DNA of 64,000 bases from Schistosoma haematobium (GCF_000699445.3 NC_067198.1:37981523-38045522); one strand, 5' to 3'; counted from the stretch's first letter, positions 30,601 through 40,445 are shown. Translations and numbers: made by a program. Notes: generated by a model not told the origin, from the sequence alone.

Positions 30601-33600
30601 TCTATAAATTATAGTGTCACCCTAACTAAAACTTAATGAGAATTACTTTAATAAATAATGAAAAATGTATACTTTTATAATCAGAGTGGGTTTTTTTGGA
30701 TATTATAATAATTTTAACAGTTGAATTCATTAGTTGATTGAAGCTAGAATACAATGGAAAACCTGGAAGCAGTGCGCATTCACGATCCTGTCTCACGAGA
30801 TTCGAACTCAGGACCTATCAGTCTCGCGCGCGAACGCTTAACCACTTGACCACTGAGTCGGCATCCAACGGTGCTAATGTCCAACTTCAACCAATCGACG
30901 AAGTTGTGCAACCATCCATCATTGTCGTCAGTAAATCACTATCACAGGACAAACCCGGTTGATCTCCACTGGTCACCAGAACTATAGGTAATACCTATTG
31001 GAGACCGTCACTAGTTAGCACGTAATGATAATAATCACAAAGGGGTTTTGTGGAGATTGTAGTAATTTTAATAGTTGAATTCATGGGTCATTTGAAGCTG
31101 GAATTACTTTTATCCTTTGAAGATAGAAGTGATTGATAATAACTCAACACGTAAGAAAACTATGCTGACAATAATAAAATGTATAATGAAAATTCTAGCA
31201 TGTAAATACAGAGAAAAAGGATATAACTTTACACAAAAGTACTTCTTATCGAACTTCATATTTATGTTACTATAAAATTTATAAAGTATTATGGATTTGT
31301 ATAGCGTATATATTATATTTAAATAACAAAGCCAAAAGCATAAAACCCACAGTTGCGGTTGCAAATGCCCTGGTACAGCCGAGAATGGGAAGAGTTATCT
31401 CGCCCTCTCGAAATCCTTTCACATGGCCACGTACATGCAACCATTACCAGGAAAGTCCTACTCACTACCCTCTTCCAGCAGACGTGTTCTTTACGAAATT
31501 GAGAGGACGAAAAGCCAATGTCCAGTGCTTTAATCGGGTTGGTGAACACGGAGGGTCCACTAAGGAGAGTTGGAAAACCCTAGTTTCAAACCAATGGTGC
31601 ACATGGGCACCAGGATCCTGAAGGAACAAATGACGTATGAACTAGATGTTGATCACCTTCTACCTGACGTTGCTCCACTGCCTTGTGGGTCATCCCTTTA
31701 GGTCGAAGGCTCTGGGTGTGGCCCCCTAAAAAAACCACCCGCTTCTGTTTGGGAACTCGGACAGTATCCTAGCCCTCACACAAATCGAATGATTTATGTG
31801 GCGCATATCTATTTGATGCCTACTTGTACCAGTGTTTATGTATTTAAGTAAATAAGTAAATTAAATAATCTGAGGTGTAGTTAATATGTGCTGAAATCTA
31901 ATCTCAATACTCTACAACGGTATCATGGATTGTTGTTATTTAGATTAGTAAGACCTAATAAGGAGTGATGAATGCGAAGTGAATGAAACAAGATCAGAAA
32001 ACAAAACGCCTGAGCTACAAATCTTCTCCACCATCTCGTGCATTGGGTAGATTAATAATGTTTAACCAATAATAATAATAATAGTAATAATAATAATGCA
32101 AGGATTTGTGAATAAAGATAACAGTGACAATTACAATGAACTACGAAAAGTCGTAAGTACAATAGTCAAATTAGGTCATTCAATAGCTAAGATTACTATT
32201 GATTAGTTGGCTTTGATGTTGGCCAGGGAAGGAGGAATGGTTGAAGATATTTCTTTTGTATGCATAGCTCAGATTTCTTCATCCGGGTGTCTACTCCTTC
32301 AACCGTTTAAAGGACTTTAAGTTTGACAAGCCTTGGTAAGAAATTACTGACCCTATAAATAATTTGAAAGGCTTGGATTATACTGGCACTATTACCAGTT
32401 CGTACTAAATGGGCCAATATCTAGCTGTTCACTTTCTTCACCAAACCTTTACTTAGCCACTCTGGAAGGTGTTCTCAAGCACGAACATGTAGATTCCTAG
32501 GACTTCCACCAATATAACTTGCTCCACAGAAGCTGTCGAACTGATAAATACAAAATGAGGTGGTCATTGTAGGTGATTCATTATTTAGCCTCGATGTCAC
32601 CCTATCTGACCCATATTTATTCGGATCATGTATCTTAAAGCTTCACTTCACATATATGCAAATTCAATTTAACATTCTATATGAGTCATATTAACATTAA
32701 CAATTATATTGTATTTTGTTTAACAACCCTAAATTCACATGCTTTAACTTTGAACGATATACTTTACCCTTAACCTGACCATTTTCCGGTTTATTAATTT
32801 GGATTATATATGAATTGTAGAACCTGAAGAGAATTTATTGAAAAAAATATTCTCCATTCAAAGATTGGTCTTTTAATTTTATTAGTAAATTGAATAACTT
32901 AACTTTCATTGACATGAGATTGTATTTTTATTCGTTACATTAATAAATAGAATGTTTTCATTGAACTATTGTATTGAACGAGATTTCAGGTGGGGAAAAC
33001 CATACATTAAATACATTTTCTATACATCTTCCTTCAGTTGTACTTTACATACTTCATGATTCTTCCTTGTTCTGTTGTTAATAGACTTACTGTTCTATTT
33101 ATATTGTATTTTCTTTATTTTAATCTTTTGTTGACAAGTGTTCCATACTACTTAAATATGTCAGCATAAGCAACATACACCAGAGTATTATTTATTTACG
33201 CCAAGTCTTTTGATAATGGCGAGACTCTAATTTGGGGACGACCTTTGAACGAATCTTAAATGACCTTGACAATTATTAGCCAATCAGAAGACAGTTAGTA
33301 TAAAGTGAAAATATAAGAAAGTAATGAATTACAGTGGATATTCTTCTTTTACATGATTTAAAAACTTGTTAAGGTTTGATGAAGGTTCAGAGGTACTGAA
33401 TTCATAATGCAAAAGATATAGAAACTCGTCCATAAGGTTAGTGTTTAGAGTTAGGGTTAGGTTACGGTTAGGGTTTAGGGTTAGGGTTTGGGTGCTAACA
33501 TACGATCAGTTTACAACGGATTTTAGGGAAGAGGTGTTTATCGAGAGGCTACGACCTTTACCCTAACCCTGTCCTAACCCTAACCCTATGGTTGTACTTT

Positions 33601-33902
33601 TTTTCCAGATGAACTCACTATATGGGGTTTCATAATGTTATTCTACATTCAAATTATGGTAATACATTGTATTAATCTTATGCAAGAAATACTTTGAATC
33701 GAAAAACAAAAAAGAATTTGTTTATTCATAATAATTAATTTTTTTCTTTAATTCTAGACGAAACATTCAAAACTGGGCATCCAAAAAATTCCTTCGTACA
33801 TGTTTATACAATAAAACTGATCCAGAAAATCGATTTTGTCCAATATTTCAGTTTGGTACTATATTTGAAGAAGCTAATGTAGACCAATCAATATTTATTA
33901 GT
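18576..33902 (+). CDS. P2X: P2X purinoceptor (ATP-gated cation channel), 3' partial
   Basis: Five exons joined in phase give 271 residues. Seen: ATG at 18576, then the family's cytoplasmic Tyr-x-Thr-x-Lys motif (YETPK, 11-15); TM1 about 27-45; W42..E47-KGYQ; TTKVKG with the ATP-binding Lys63 and Lys65; WDVADY; cysteines 115, 126, 132, 167, 178, 184, 238 and 250 at family positions; NYT with the likely ATP-contacting Thr207. Known: P2X subunits form trimers in the plasma membrane and open on extracellular ATP. Odd: an insertion in the head domain with extra Cys146 and Cys159. Possible N-glycosylation at N188, N205 and N241. Missing: the last Cys pair, the NFR motif, the third ATP-site Lys, TM2 and the C-tail, because no later exon was found in the window. 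Confidence 0.93.
18698..18738 (+). other. P2X intron 1, 41 nt
   Basis: GTAAAT..AAAACAG. Very short, AT-rich. Both reading-frame continuity and protein homology support it. Confidence 0.88.
18739..18967 (+). CDS. P2X: P2X exon 2: start of ectodomain, ATP-site lysines
   Basis: Acceptor TTTAAAACAG after an intron of only 41 nt. Encodes [45 protein letters not shown] and SLSKCPE (residues 42-117). Equivalent to vertebrate exons 2 and 3 fused. Donor GAG|GTAGTT, phase 0. Confidence 0.93.
18968..18997 (+). other. P2X intron 2, 30 nt
   Basis: GTAGTTTCTTTGG..ATTTTCTAG, 30 nt in all, near the lower size limit for a spliceosomal intron. Retention is a real alternative to consider: 30 nt preserves frame, but it would insert V-V-S-L-A and then TAA, so splicing is required. 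Confidence 0.82.
18998..19073 (+). CDS. P2X: P2X exon 3: head-domain cysteines
   Basis: Small 76-nt exon after a 30-nt intron (GTAGTTTC..TTTCTAG). Encodes [19 protein letters not shown] then ITHLGN. Its A-C-Y-K-D-S-D-C matches the family spacing C-x5-C. Ends ATG|GTAAGT in phase 1, the phase needed by exon 4. Confidence 0.87.
19074..21730 (+). other. P2X intron 3, 5' part, unassigned
   Basis: Low-complexity AT-rich DNA without an element I recognise. Open frames at 20571-20846 and 21341-21538 lack motifs or splice context. Confidence 0.45.
21740..21908 (-). mobile_element. S1 SINE fragment with inactivated hammerhead
   Basis: Minus strand: CATCCAGCTGACGAGTCCC, AAATAGGACG then TAAC where the family has GAAAC. 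Stems I and II are otherwise excellent, so the loss comes from one core substitution. Confidence 0.78.
21941..22309 (-). pseudogene. RTE C-terminal domain
   Basis: Contains [44 protein letters not shown] and [13 protein letters not shown] before the stop; typical of RTE and CR1 protein ends. Same frame as the FADD segment after one TGA. Confidence 0.82.
22343..22921 (-). pseudogene. RTE reverse transcriptase, catalytic FADD segment
   Basis: Contains [19 protein letters not shown] and [11 protein letters not shown] with the catalytic Asp pair, then [10 protein letters not shown]. Ends YEAET followed by TGA where Trp is expected (ETWRTTK). Confidence 0.87.
22779..23240 (-). pseudogene. RTE reverse transcriptase, middle blocks
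   Basis: Contains [33 protein letters not shown] and [15 protein letters not shown] (first catalytic Asp in the IDYEKPFDS block). Leaves the correct frame near 22925. Confidence 0.85.
23140..23535 (-). pseudogene. RTE reverse transcriptase, N-terminal blocks
   Basis: Contains [35 protein letters not shown] and [13 protein letters not shown] blocks 1-2. A frameshift near 23215 moves the continuation into another frame. Confidence 0.85.
23557..24180 (-). pseudogene. RTE linker segment
   Basis: 207 residues from [12 protein letters not shown]. Ends at a TGA in place of Trp, directly before [13 protein letters not shown]. The identical TGA is present in the 15383 copy. Confidence 0.78.
24529..24930 (-). 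pseudogene. RTE endonuclease N-terminus
   Basis: 133 residues with [17 protein letters not shown] and [12 protein letters not shown], the first two blocks of an AP-type endonuclease. The next block, DFNAKFG, is in a separate segment near 24420, after stops at about 24483 and 24350. Confidence 0.78.
25227..25467 (+). CDS. P2X: P2X exon 4: Cys-rich head and dorsal region
   Basis: Acceptor TTCATTTAG, donor ATCG|GTAAGT. Encodes [11 protein letters not shown].., [18 protein letters not shown] and [16 protein letters not shown] (residues 143-222). TGKC..GSCEI.SWCPLE is diagnostic for P2X. Contains the additional Cys146 and Cys159. Confidence 0.93.
26655..27115. mobile_element. S2 SINE pair, head-to-head
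   Basis: Left unit on the minus strand (26655-27000) with tRNA-like head and hammerhead whose core is CTGAGAAG (conserved G changed). Right end (27006-27115) is the + oriented tail of a second unit. Confidence 0.75.
27605..27830 (-). mobile_element. S2 SINE, decayed
   Basis: Minus strand: tRNA-like head (GGTCTAGAGGTTAAGCATTT), GGTTTTGGGTTCAAAACTCG and hammerhead remains with CTGAACAG, a lost core. Confidence 0.7.
28024..28311. mobile_element. MITE-like DNA transposon, copy 2 (left arm)
   Basis: GGTGACACTATAATTTATAG at one end, CATAAATTATAATCTTGCC at the other (terminal inverted repeats); flanked by TTAGTTAG on both sides. The mirrored copy in the right arm is at 30334-30621. Confidence 0.82.
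29418..29850 (-). mobile_element. Penelope-like element 3' region and terminal hammerhead
   Basis: In the spacer of the inverted repeat. Minus strand: AT-rich 3' region (29850-29520), then CTGATGAGGATCTAATCGAA (29470-29451) and the palindrome AACAATATTGTT as a candidate stem III. The same pair of segments is at 40117-40740. Confidence 0.65.
30334..30621. mobile_element. MITE-like DNA transposon, copy 3 (right arm of inverted repeat)
   Basis: Exact reverse complement of 28024-28311 with its flanking 8-bp duplication (CTAACTAA). Not an independent insertion. Confidence 0.8.
30771..31110 (-). mobile_element. S2 SINE, tRNA-like head and 3' extension
   Basis: Minus strand: GCGAGACTGATAGGTCCTGA and GGTCAAGTGGTTAAGCG (A/B box-like), then the longer family extension with AACCGGGTTTGTCC and GAGATTGTAGTAATTTTAAT. 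The hammerhead part is deleted: GTGCGCATT abuts the SINE tail of the inverted-repeat arm at 30770. Confidence 0.65.
31320..31860 (+). repeat. Unclassified repeat, family also at 56660-56780
   Basis: Shared segment CAGTATCCTAGCCCTCACAC..TGATTTATGTGGCGC, followed by a weak AATCAATAAA-like or AAATAAGTAAAT end. It has relatively GC-rich sequence and short open frames on both strands without motifs; probably a LINE end. Confidence 0.5.
32240..32570 (-). pseudogene. Penelope-like GIY-YIG end, decayed
   Basis: Minus strand similar to 36868-37210: GCAAGTTATATTGGTGGAAG (the ASYIG region), then VKxFSS.. and LCIQK-like segments. Full of stops. A terminal segment of another Penelope family (CTGAGCTACAAATCTTCTCC) lies at 32010-32040. 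Confidence 0.6.
33204..33300 (+). mobile_element. Related MITE end, partial
   Basis: GGCGAGACTCTAATTTGGGG ACGACC resembles one end of the MITE-like family at 62394 (GGCGAAACTATAATTTATTG in reverse). No matching second end found. Confidence 0.4.
33440..33592. repeat. Interstitial telomere-like repeats in inverted orientation
   Basis: TTAGGG-type units with variants at 33448-33492 (GGTTAGGGTTTAGGGTTAGG) and CCCTAA units at 33558-33588. They face each other across about 65 bp, in P2X intron 4, about 165 bp before exon 5. TTAGGG is the telomere repeat of flatworms. Confidence 0.85.
33758..33902 (+). CDS. P2X: P2X exon 5: left-flipper cysteine pair
   Basis: Acceptor TTAATTCTAG; the first base completes an Arg codon from exon 4. 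Encodes [20 protein letters not shown] then [14 protein letters not shown] (residues 223-271). The pair C238/C250 and FCPIFQFG match the family. Donor AGT|GTGAGC in phase 0. The following exon, expected to begin near G-x-I-G-I-x-I-x-W, was not found. Confidence 0.88.
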
Positions 33903-33984
33903 GTGAGCGATGTATGATTATTTATTATTAAAGTACATTGTTTTCAGTACTATAGAGATATTACTCTAAACTATTTATCAGTAT

Positions 33985-34345
33985 AGGGGTTGTGGAGATT
34001 GGTAAGTTTCGATTGAAATCATGAATCGATTAATGTTAGACCACCATTGAAAACCTGAAAGCATTGATCGTCCGTTTCGTCATATTGAGAGACTCCTCAG
34101 GAGCGCATATCAAAGATCCCGCCGCACGAGCTTCAAACCCAGGATCTGCCGGTCTCGCACAAGAACACTGAATCTCAGTGGTCTAGATGTTAGGCGTTCG
34201 TGCGCGAGACTGAAGGGTATGGGTTCGAATACCGCGAGCTGCATCGTGGATGTGCACTGCTGAGGAGTTCCACAATAGGACGAAACGGGCGTCCAGTGCT
34301 TCTAGGTTTTACATGGTGATCTAGCTTCAGTTGACTCATGATCTC
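33985..34345. mobile_element. S2 SINE pair, head-to-head
   Basis: Minus-strand unit 33985-34185 (core changed, CTGAGGAGTC but lost flanks) and plus-strand unit 34186-34345 with GTGCACTGCTGAGGAGTTCC, ACAATAGGACGAAACGGGCG and TCCAGTGCTTCTAGG: catalytic core intact, stem III weakened. Confidence 0.78.
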
Positions 34346-34349
34346 AACC

Positions 34350-35140
34350 ATTAAAATATTATTTCTGCTTGAATTCTACTACAAATTGGATATTGAATTT
34401 CAATTTTTAAACAAACAAAAATACTTGGAATCACTACGATAGAAATTTATTCATGTGTGAAATAAGTATTTAATAATTTTTATTTTTTACTTTAATATCT
34501 GGGTAATATTTACTTGTCTCCAAGTGATTATTTAAAATGTCAATTTAATTTAGCTTAAATTTACTATAAACTATTAGTTATGATATTTTAAACAGCTTCA
34601 TTCATTCATAAATTGAAATTAAGCCAGGAGAACAAGATTTACAGAATAATAGGAATTCATAATATTTCAAGGCTACACATTCAATGAAACCGGTTCAATT
34701 TTACATTAGTAATTTTATTGTAAAACATTTTATATACTGTAATCAATGACGTTTAATTTAAAACAACGGTATGTTTGAATATCTGGGGTACTTGTTCCTG
34801 CCATTTAGATATTTCAACAAGTTACATCTTTTTTGTTTGTTTGTCTTAACACATCATTATGTCTATTAATCGCATAACCTTTTCAAATGACTTTATGGAA
34901 AGTTTACGACTTTTCATCATACACGTTACAGAAACGCCCAATCAAGGATATTGTGGTTGCTGACGATATGTATCGAAAAGAATATACATTATTTAGATAT
35001 TGATTCCTGACGATTCCTGCCAACATCTGACTGGTGACCACTTAATACTTATTGCCAGGATCAATCAAGAAATATAAAACAGAAACTTGCTGAAATACTT
35101 TGTGCTGACCATTCTATACTATACCGAAAATATATTGAAT
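34350..35140. other. Unassigned AT-rich sequence
   Basis: Downstream of P2X exon 5. The segment near 34980-35110 (CAGGATCAATCAAGAAATAT) recurs inverted near 45470-45530, so it is a dispersed repeat. Confidence 0.4.
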
Positions 35141-35144
35141 AAAG

Positions 35145-35145
35145 C

Positions 35146-35199
<54 letters not shown>
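35145..35199 (+). repeat. (AAT)n microsatellite
   Basis: About 17 uninterrupted TAA/ATA triplets. Confidence 0.95.
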
Positions 35200-35201
<2 letters not shown>

Positions 35202-35279
35202 GAAACATAAGGAAATAACATATCTAATAAAATAGTTAAGATCGATCAGCATTTATATTATTGAAGATGAAGCCATATA

Positions 35280-36340
35280 AGGAAATCGTTAAAATTATTA
35301 GCGATATTGTGGTGTGGGTTACTTATATTCACACAAGTGGTATATAACGGTGGTTAGACATAGGATGTATTTCAGTAGAAGGTCGATAAAGAAAGAACGG
35401 AAACGGAACGCAGTTGGTATGAAAACGTATGAACAATGAAATCTGAGACATTGAATTGATGTTTGCGACAGGAACAGTGAAGTTTGAGATGATGAATTGA
35501 TATTTTGCAAATTAACGACTAACTATGATGATTCTCAGATTTTATTGCGATGCTCTGTCCCCACTCGTGCTCTTGTTCACTACAATTTTAAAAAGACAAT
35601 GAATAAAAACAAATTATCAACAAATGAGTAACAAATCAAGGTATCTAGTTTATATAAAATTCAAAGTAACATCTTGGATGAATATCAGGGGAATTTATTT
35701 TTAAGTTATGACATAATTAATAAAGAGATTATGTACTTGATAAAACGTTAGAGTAACATAACTGTTTTACTATGGTAATAAGAGATTCATTACATTCACT
35801 TTCTGTATACAAAGTTAGGTCGAAAGAACTTGATGGAAATGTTTTCAAAGTGAAATAAAGTGGTGTTCACTGCTTGTTGATAATTTTAAGGGCTTCTGTT
35901 ATGTTTACACTGTTTCTACTGTCCATAAAGTGTTTAGTGATTACACTTGTACAAAGTATAAAACATAAAAATAGTTATGATAATAAATATTTCAGGCTCT
36001 TCAGATCGTGATCATATAGCTATTAGTGTAGTGAACGAGAACACCAGTGGTGAACGACCAAATGTAAATGTATTTTATTAAAAAACTACAGAATGTCTTG
36101 GTAAAATCTGAGAACTATGGAGTAAATACTTTATTTGCAAAATGTCAATCAGTTGTCTCAGACTTGATTGTTCCTTCGTTTCCACACCAACCACTCTCTG
36201 TTCTCGTTCTTTTCTCTTCACTTTTCCTAATCTTCTGCCACCAGGCATTTCGCTTTTGATTGGTGATACATACTGCTTCTATATGTCGATATCCGTAGCA
36301 CACCACATTAGTACTAAAGAAAGAATGAATGAATGAAAAA
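35280..36340. repeat. Two inverted copies of an unclassified repeat
   Basis: 35280-35590 on the minus strand and 36025-36340 on the plus strand share GTAGTGAACGAGAACACCAG-type starts, TTTGCAAAATRTCAAT and GTTCTCGTTCTTTCT segments. Related sequence at 1930-2070 (TCGATTGCTTCTACATAC). No coding motif; perhaps LTR or MITE ends. Confidence 0.5.
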
Positions 36341-36867
36341 GATGCAATTGCATAAAAGTGGTTAGTCTGTTAGCGATAATGGATTTTTTGGTAGATGATA
36401 ATTCGTTAAGGTGTTTAAAGAGATAGTTTAACTTTTTTCCAATGAAAGTAAGACTTTTGACTAAAACAGGTTTGGTGATAACAATAAGCTAATAAAGAAG
36501 GAACGAATTGAGCGAAGAAATTTCTTTTCAATTAATTTTTAATCATGGCTCTACACTGATATATATACGTTTTACAATAATAATATAATACTCATCGAGT
36601 GGATACGTTACGTAATAATTACATAATGACATTTAAATGAACATTGATTAGTTGGAAGAAAGAGGATTATTAATATTCAAAGTGATCAAGAAGTTGCTAA
36701 GTTGCGTAATGTAAGAAACAAAGAAGGAACAGAATTTTAACGGATGGTCAATAGGATGGTAGTTACGTAAGAATCAAGAGATGAATGTTGAGAAGTTATT
36801 AAATTCAAAAGCAACAGAAATAAAAAAAGTGGGAGAAGTATGAAAAATAGTTCTTTTGAAGGAAATC

Positions 36868-38335
36868 TTAAACTGATGGCCAGGGCAGGGAAAGTGGTTG
36901 TACGAATCTCTTTTGAATGCAAAGGTCAGGTTTGTGAACATGGATTGCGATGGCTTCCGCAATGTGCAAGAGGCGCACTCGTAAACCATGTGGCAAATTA
37001 GATGGGATATTGTAGATAACCTAAAAAGCTTTATTCAATTCGACTTGATGACCTGTGTCAACCAAGTGAGAGAGAATAGAACTTTTAATCACTTTCACCT
37101 GTCCTTTGTTTAACCACGACGGATGATGTTCAATAATGCGATGACGGATTTACCGAATTGTACGCCCAATATAACTGGCTCCACAGGAGCAGTTGAAACG
37201 ATAGATACACATAGATTTGGAGAATTCAGGCAGTCTGTCTTTGTTGACTGTTCTTATTTTGGGATAGTTGTAGAAAATGGCATTTAATCTGGCAGCATTA
37301 AATGTTTTTTGTACGGCTCTTCTTAGTTTCTGAGTCAAGATTTCTTCAATGGTGTCATTTATGAATAGTACCTTCTTATGGACGGTGGGTATCTTTGTCC
37401 TTGTTTTCTTCTCCATCATATGTTTGTCGATGAATTTCATGGGATACCCATTCATACTAAGTAGGTTTCGAATATTATTCAATTCTTCTTCGATGGTGTC
37501 TTCAGAGCAAATCATTCTAGCCCGATGTGTCAAGATTTTTATCAAGTTCCTTTTGTATCTGATTGGAACTGCACTATAGAAATGAGTGTATTGTCCTGCT
37601 GCAGATTTTCTGTGTACCCCTCTTTTTAAAGTTCCGTCTGCTCTTCTTTTTAGTTGGACATCTAGAAATGATATGCTGTCGTTCTGTTCGTCTTCTGATG
37701 TAAAATTAATTGATGGATGAACGTTATTAAATGTATTAAGTAAATTGTCCTTATCATTTTCTTTTTCTAGTACTATGAAGGTGTCGTCTATATAGCGATA
37801 ATAAGTTGGTAAATGGCTAATTATGCTTTTAAGTGGTCCGTTTTCCAGTTTTGCAAGGAAAATATCAGCCAGTAGAGGGCCCAATGGTGATCCCATGGCA
37901 ACTCCATCTAGCTGTCTATAGTATTCGTTGTCAAATCTGAATTGTGCATTCATTGTGCATCTGAGAATTAACTGTTTTATCGCGGATGCTGGAATCGGGG
38001 TTTCTATGCGTCTCTCTGTTAGTTCATTGCAAATAAAATCAACTGTTTCTTGTAGTGGAATGTTAGTGAATAAAGATGATACATCAAGTGATAACATGAA
38101 ATTATTCTTGACTGATAGATTTTTTATGTTCTCAACAAATTCAAAGGAATCCTTGACACTATGCTTGACAATTTCTTTGTGTAAGCTAATAGAGTCACTT
38201 CCATATATAACTAAACTTCCAGAAAATGTGGTAATCGTTGTTATTCAATTCAATGGTAGTTTACATAAGAACACATATGGTGTTTGCAGTGCAAAACCAA
38301 TTTGGAGCATACTTTGTATGAAAGTAATAAAATCT
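36868..38335 (-). mobile_element. Penelope-like element: reverse transcriptase plus GIY-YIG endonuclease
   Basis: Most complete Penelope copy of the window. Minus strand: KDSFEFVENIKNLSVKNNF, then the 315-residue RT frame, then GASYIGRT (GIY-YIG) continuing in the same frame through TAA at about 37150 and TAG near 36998 to LCIQKRFVQPLSLPWPSV and TAA at 36868. A further TGA near 38248 interrupts the 5' part. Upstream of about 38335 it is cut off. Confidence 0.9.
37150..38097 (-). pseudogene. Penelope RT domain (315-residue open frame)
   Basis: Contains SLDVSSLFTNIPL (first catalytic Asp), QLDGVAMGSPLGPLLADIFL, YYRYIDDTFIVL (catalytic Asp pair), ISFLDVQLKRRADG, RKSAAGQYTHFYSAVP and C-terminal CSCGASYIGRTIR. 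All RT core motifs are present; the protein ends early at a TAA inside the endonuclease domain. Confidence 0.88.
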
Positions 38336-38384
38336 ATAGCATAATCAGGAAGTTAGAAGGTGGTATCATACTAGATGTTGGAGA

Positions 38385-38525
38385 AGATTTGTAGCTCAGG
38401 CGGATGATTTTAATGGAGTTTTGTTCTCTAAGCTGGATGGTTTGGTCATGAAGCTTTCATCGTTATTCTGAACGATATCATCAGAACATACCATCCAGCT
38501 CAACAAGCAAGACTTCATCAAAACT
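38385..38525 (-). mobile_element. Penelope terminal segment, decayed
   Basis: Minus strand of the segment seen at 8215 and 10730 (GTTTTGTTCTCTAAGCTGGA). The hammerhead region is present but altered (GATGATATCGTTCAGAATAA). Confidence 0.65.
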
Positions 38526-38529
38526 AGAC

Positions 38530-39500
38530 AAATAATTAATTAATTATTAATGGTTCATATCGTACGTCATATTTACTATGACATTTGAAATTTTCTCCGA
38601 ATTAATAAATTAAATAAATCCTTATGCAGCTCTAAGTTATCTCTGTACGATACATTATTAGAAATTCCATCAAACTAACCATTGTGATGAATATCAAACC
38701 ACCTTTGAAAACCTGAAAGCACTGGCCGACCGTTTCTTCCTAGTATCGGACTCCTCAACAGTGAGCATCCATGATCTCGTCCGCAAGATTTGAACCCAGG
38801 TTTTTCATGGTGATCTAACTTTAATTGACTCATTATAGATTTTAATTTTTTAGTCGCAAGTTTTAATACTGTTACATCTAGAGCTTATATTCTTGGTATA
38901 ACGCGAATAACTTGAGCACTAGAACGCTAGAACCCTTCCAAGTTGCAATGAGAAGACAAAAGACTAGTGAAACGAATGTTATTCCAGACAGTGTCAAATT
39001 ATGGTACAAAACTGTCAGGTATTTATGGTCTTTCGTTAAAACGAAATCATGATTGTAGCTAACCAATCCGCACACAGGGGGTTATCAGCATTGACCAATC
39101 GGGAAGCTACACGTAGAGATTCTAGGATATTCTTCCAAAAGATGATTGGATGGGATATCTTCGGCTTTTTCCGAGCTTCTTACAGCTTCCTCGAGTTCAC
39201 CTGTGGACCATCCTCACAAATACAAATAAAAAACTGATTTCAAAATTCTATTATGAAATGAATAACAGTAATATAATAGAAATTTTTATACATTTTTCAA
39301 AATATCAGCAGTCATATACTTACTATCCTCTTCTAGTTCCTTCTTTATTTAAATAGTTTACCATTATTAAAGTCATATTAGATGAATTTTTCTTAATTTT
39401 TATGATATCATTAGCTCTTGATAATTTTGTCCTCTTTGTTGACTAACTTTAAAAAACTCCCTTGAATTCTAGGTAAAATACTATGATATACAAACTTCAA
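38530..39500. other. Mostly unassigned; S2 SINE fragment inside
   Basis: A decayed S2 unit lies on the minus strand at 38690-38840. 38875-39240 has higher complexity and two short open frames, but no motif or splice pattern I can defend. Confidence 0.4.
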
Positions 39501-39539
39501 CTATTCATTTGGTATTGTTTGCTTGTATCTTCCTACTGT

Positions 39540-39815
39540 TATTTAGGATTACAATTAATCAGTCTCTTGTTGGCATATCTGCATCTTGTTTTCGAACTTC
39601 CTTGATATTGTCTGGTATCCCAGAGTTGATGTTTAGTTCGAGACTTGAACCCAACACCTTCCACTTCAAACACTATCGGGTTATCCACTAAGCTACTGAG
39701 TCCTAATGGCTGCCTGCTTGTGCAAGCAGGATTCATATATATCCAGCTGACGAATCCCGAATAGGATGAAACAAACGTCCTGGATACCACTGCTAGTCAT
39801 TATCCATCTTTACCT
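39540..39815. mobile_element. S1 SINE composite (two units, opposite orientation)
   Basis: Left part minus strand with AGTCTCTTGTTGGCAT tail and tRNA-like head; right part plus strand TATATCCAGCTGACGAATCC..GGATGAAACAAACGTCCTGG. Core CTGACGA..GAAA kept, stem III poor. Confidence 0.72.
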
Positions 39816-40224
39816 ATAAAACTTCAACTTTGTTAACAGCGAAAGAAATATATATAATTACATAATAATCTTAATATCATTGTATTGCCAATGTGTAGCT
39901 TCAACTTATCATTAATGCTATGGATTGTTAGTTTAATTCTGTATTGATTTGTAAGTGTACATCATAAACGAGTCTACAGAAAAAAACGTTTACTGCTGGT
40001 TAGTTTTCATTAATTTTCAGGATAATATCAGTTTTTGATGAGGATCACCATTTGAAGGAGTCTATCAAATCAAATGTTTAAGAAGCCTATATTGACACTT
40101 TTGTTAATTCATTATTAGAACAACATATATAAATGAACAATATTGTTTTCGATTAGATCCTTATCAGGCTTTACTCTAATATACAGTAATATTTATATGC
40201 ATATACAAAATTATCAGAAGGCGT

Positions 40225-40445
40225 TTGTGGAGATCTTAAAAATTGAAATCATGAGTCAGTTGAAGCTAGACCACCATGGAAAACCTGGAAGCACTGGACG
40301 GCCGTTTCGTCCTAGTATGGGACTCCTCAGCAGTGCGCATCCACGATCCCGCACCCCACGAAACTCGTACCCAGGACATATCAGTCTCGCGCCAGGCGCC
40401 CAACCAACTAGACTACTGAGCCGGCACCCAATAGTGTTAATGTCT
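40225..40445 (-). mobile_element. S2 SINE with well-preserved hammerhead
   Basis: tRNA-like head (CGCGAGACTGATATGTCC, box B-like), ribozyme and TTGAAGCTAGACCACCATGG tail, on the minus strand. Confidence 0.85.
40291..40336 (-). ncRNA. Hammerhead ribozyme, intact core (S2)
   Basis: Minus strand: GCACTG / CTGAGGAG / GTCC-loop-GGAC / GAAA / ACGGCCGT / C / CAGTGC. Stem I is perfectly complementary; the cleavage triplet is GTC; stem III is a minimal type-I helix. Known: the Schistosoma Sm-alpha ribozyme has this same arrangement. Confidence 0.85.

Larger units (their letters stand above)
27875..30770. repeat. 780-bp perfect inverted repeat with 1336-bp spacer
   Basis: Arms 27875-28654 and 29991-30770 are the same length and reverse complements in every part I compared, including a seven-base homopolymer. 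Each arm carries a SINE tail, a MITE-like element and about 350 bp of other sequence. The spacer is different DNA. Confidence 0.9.

Noticed and set aside
33440..33592. A chromosome end
   Set aside because: Short, degenerate, in both orientations, and embedded inside the P2X gene.
38878..39240. Possible host exon near 39050-39240
   Set aside because: Locally more complex sequence, but no acceptor/donor pair in a consistent phase and no recognisable protein; it does not match the missing P2X segments.
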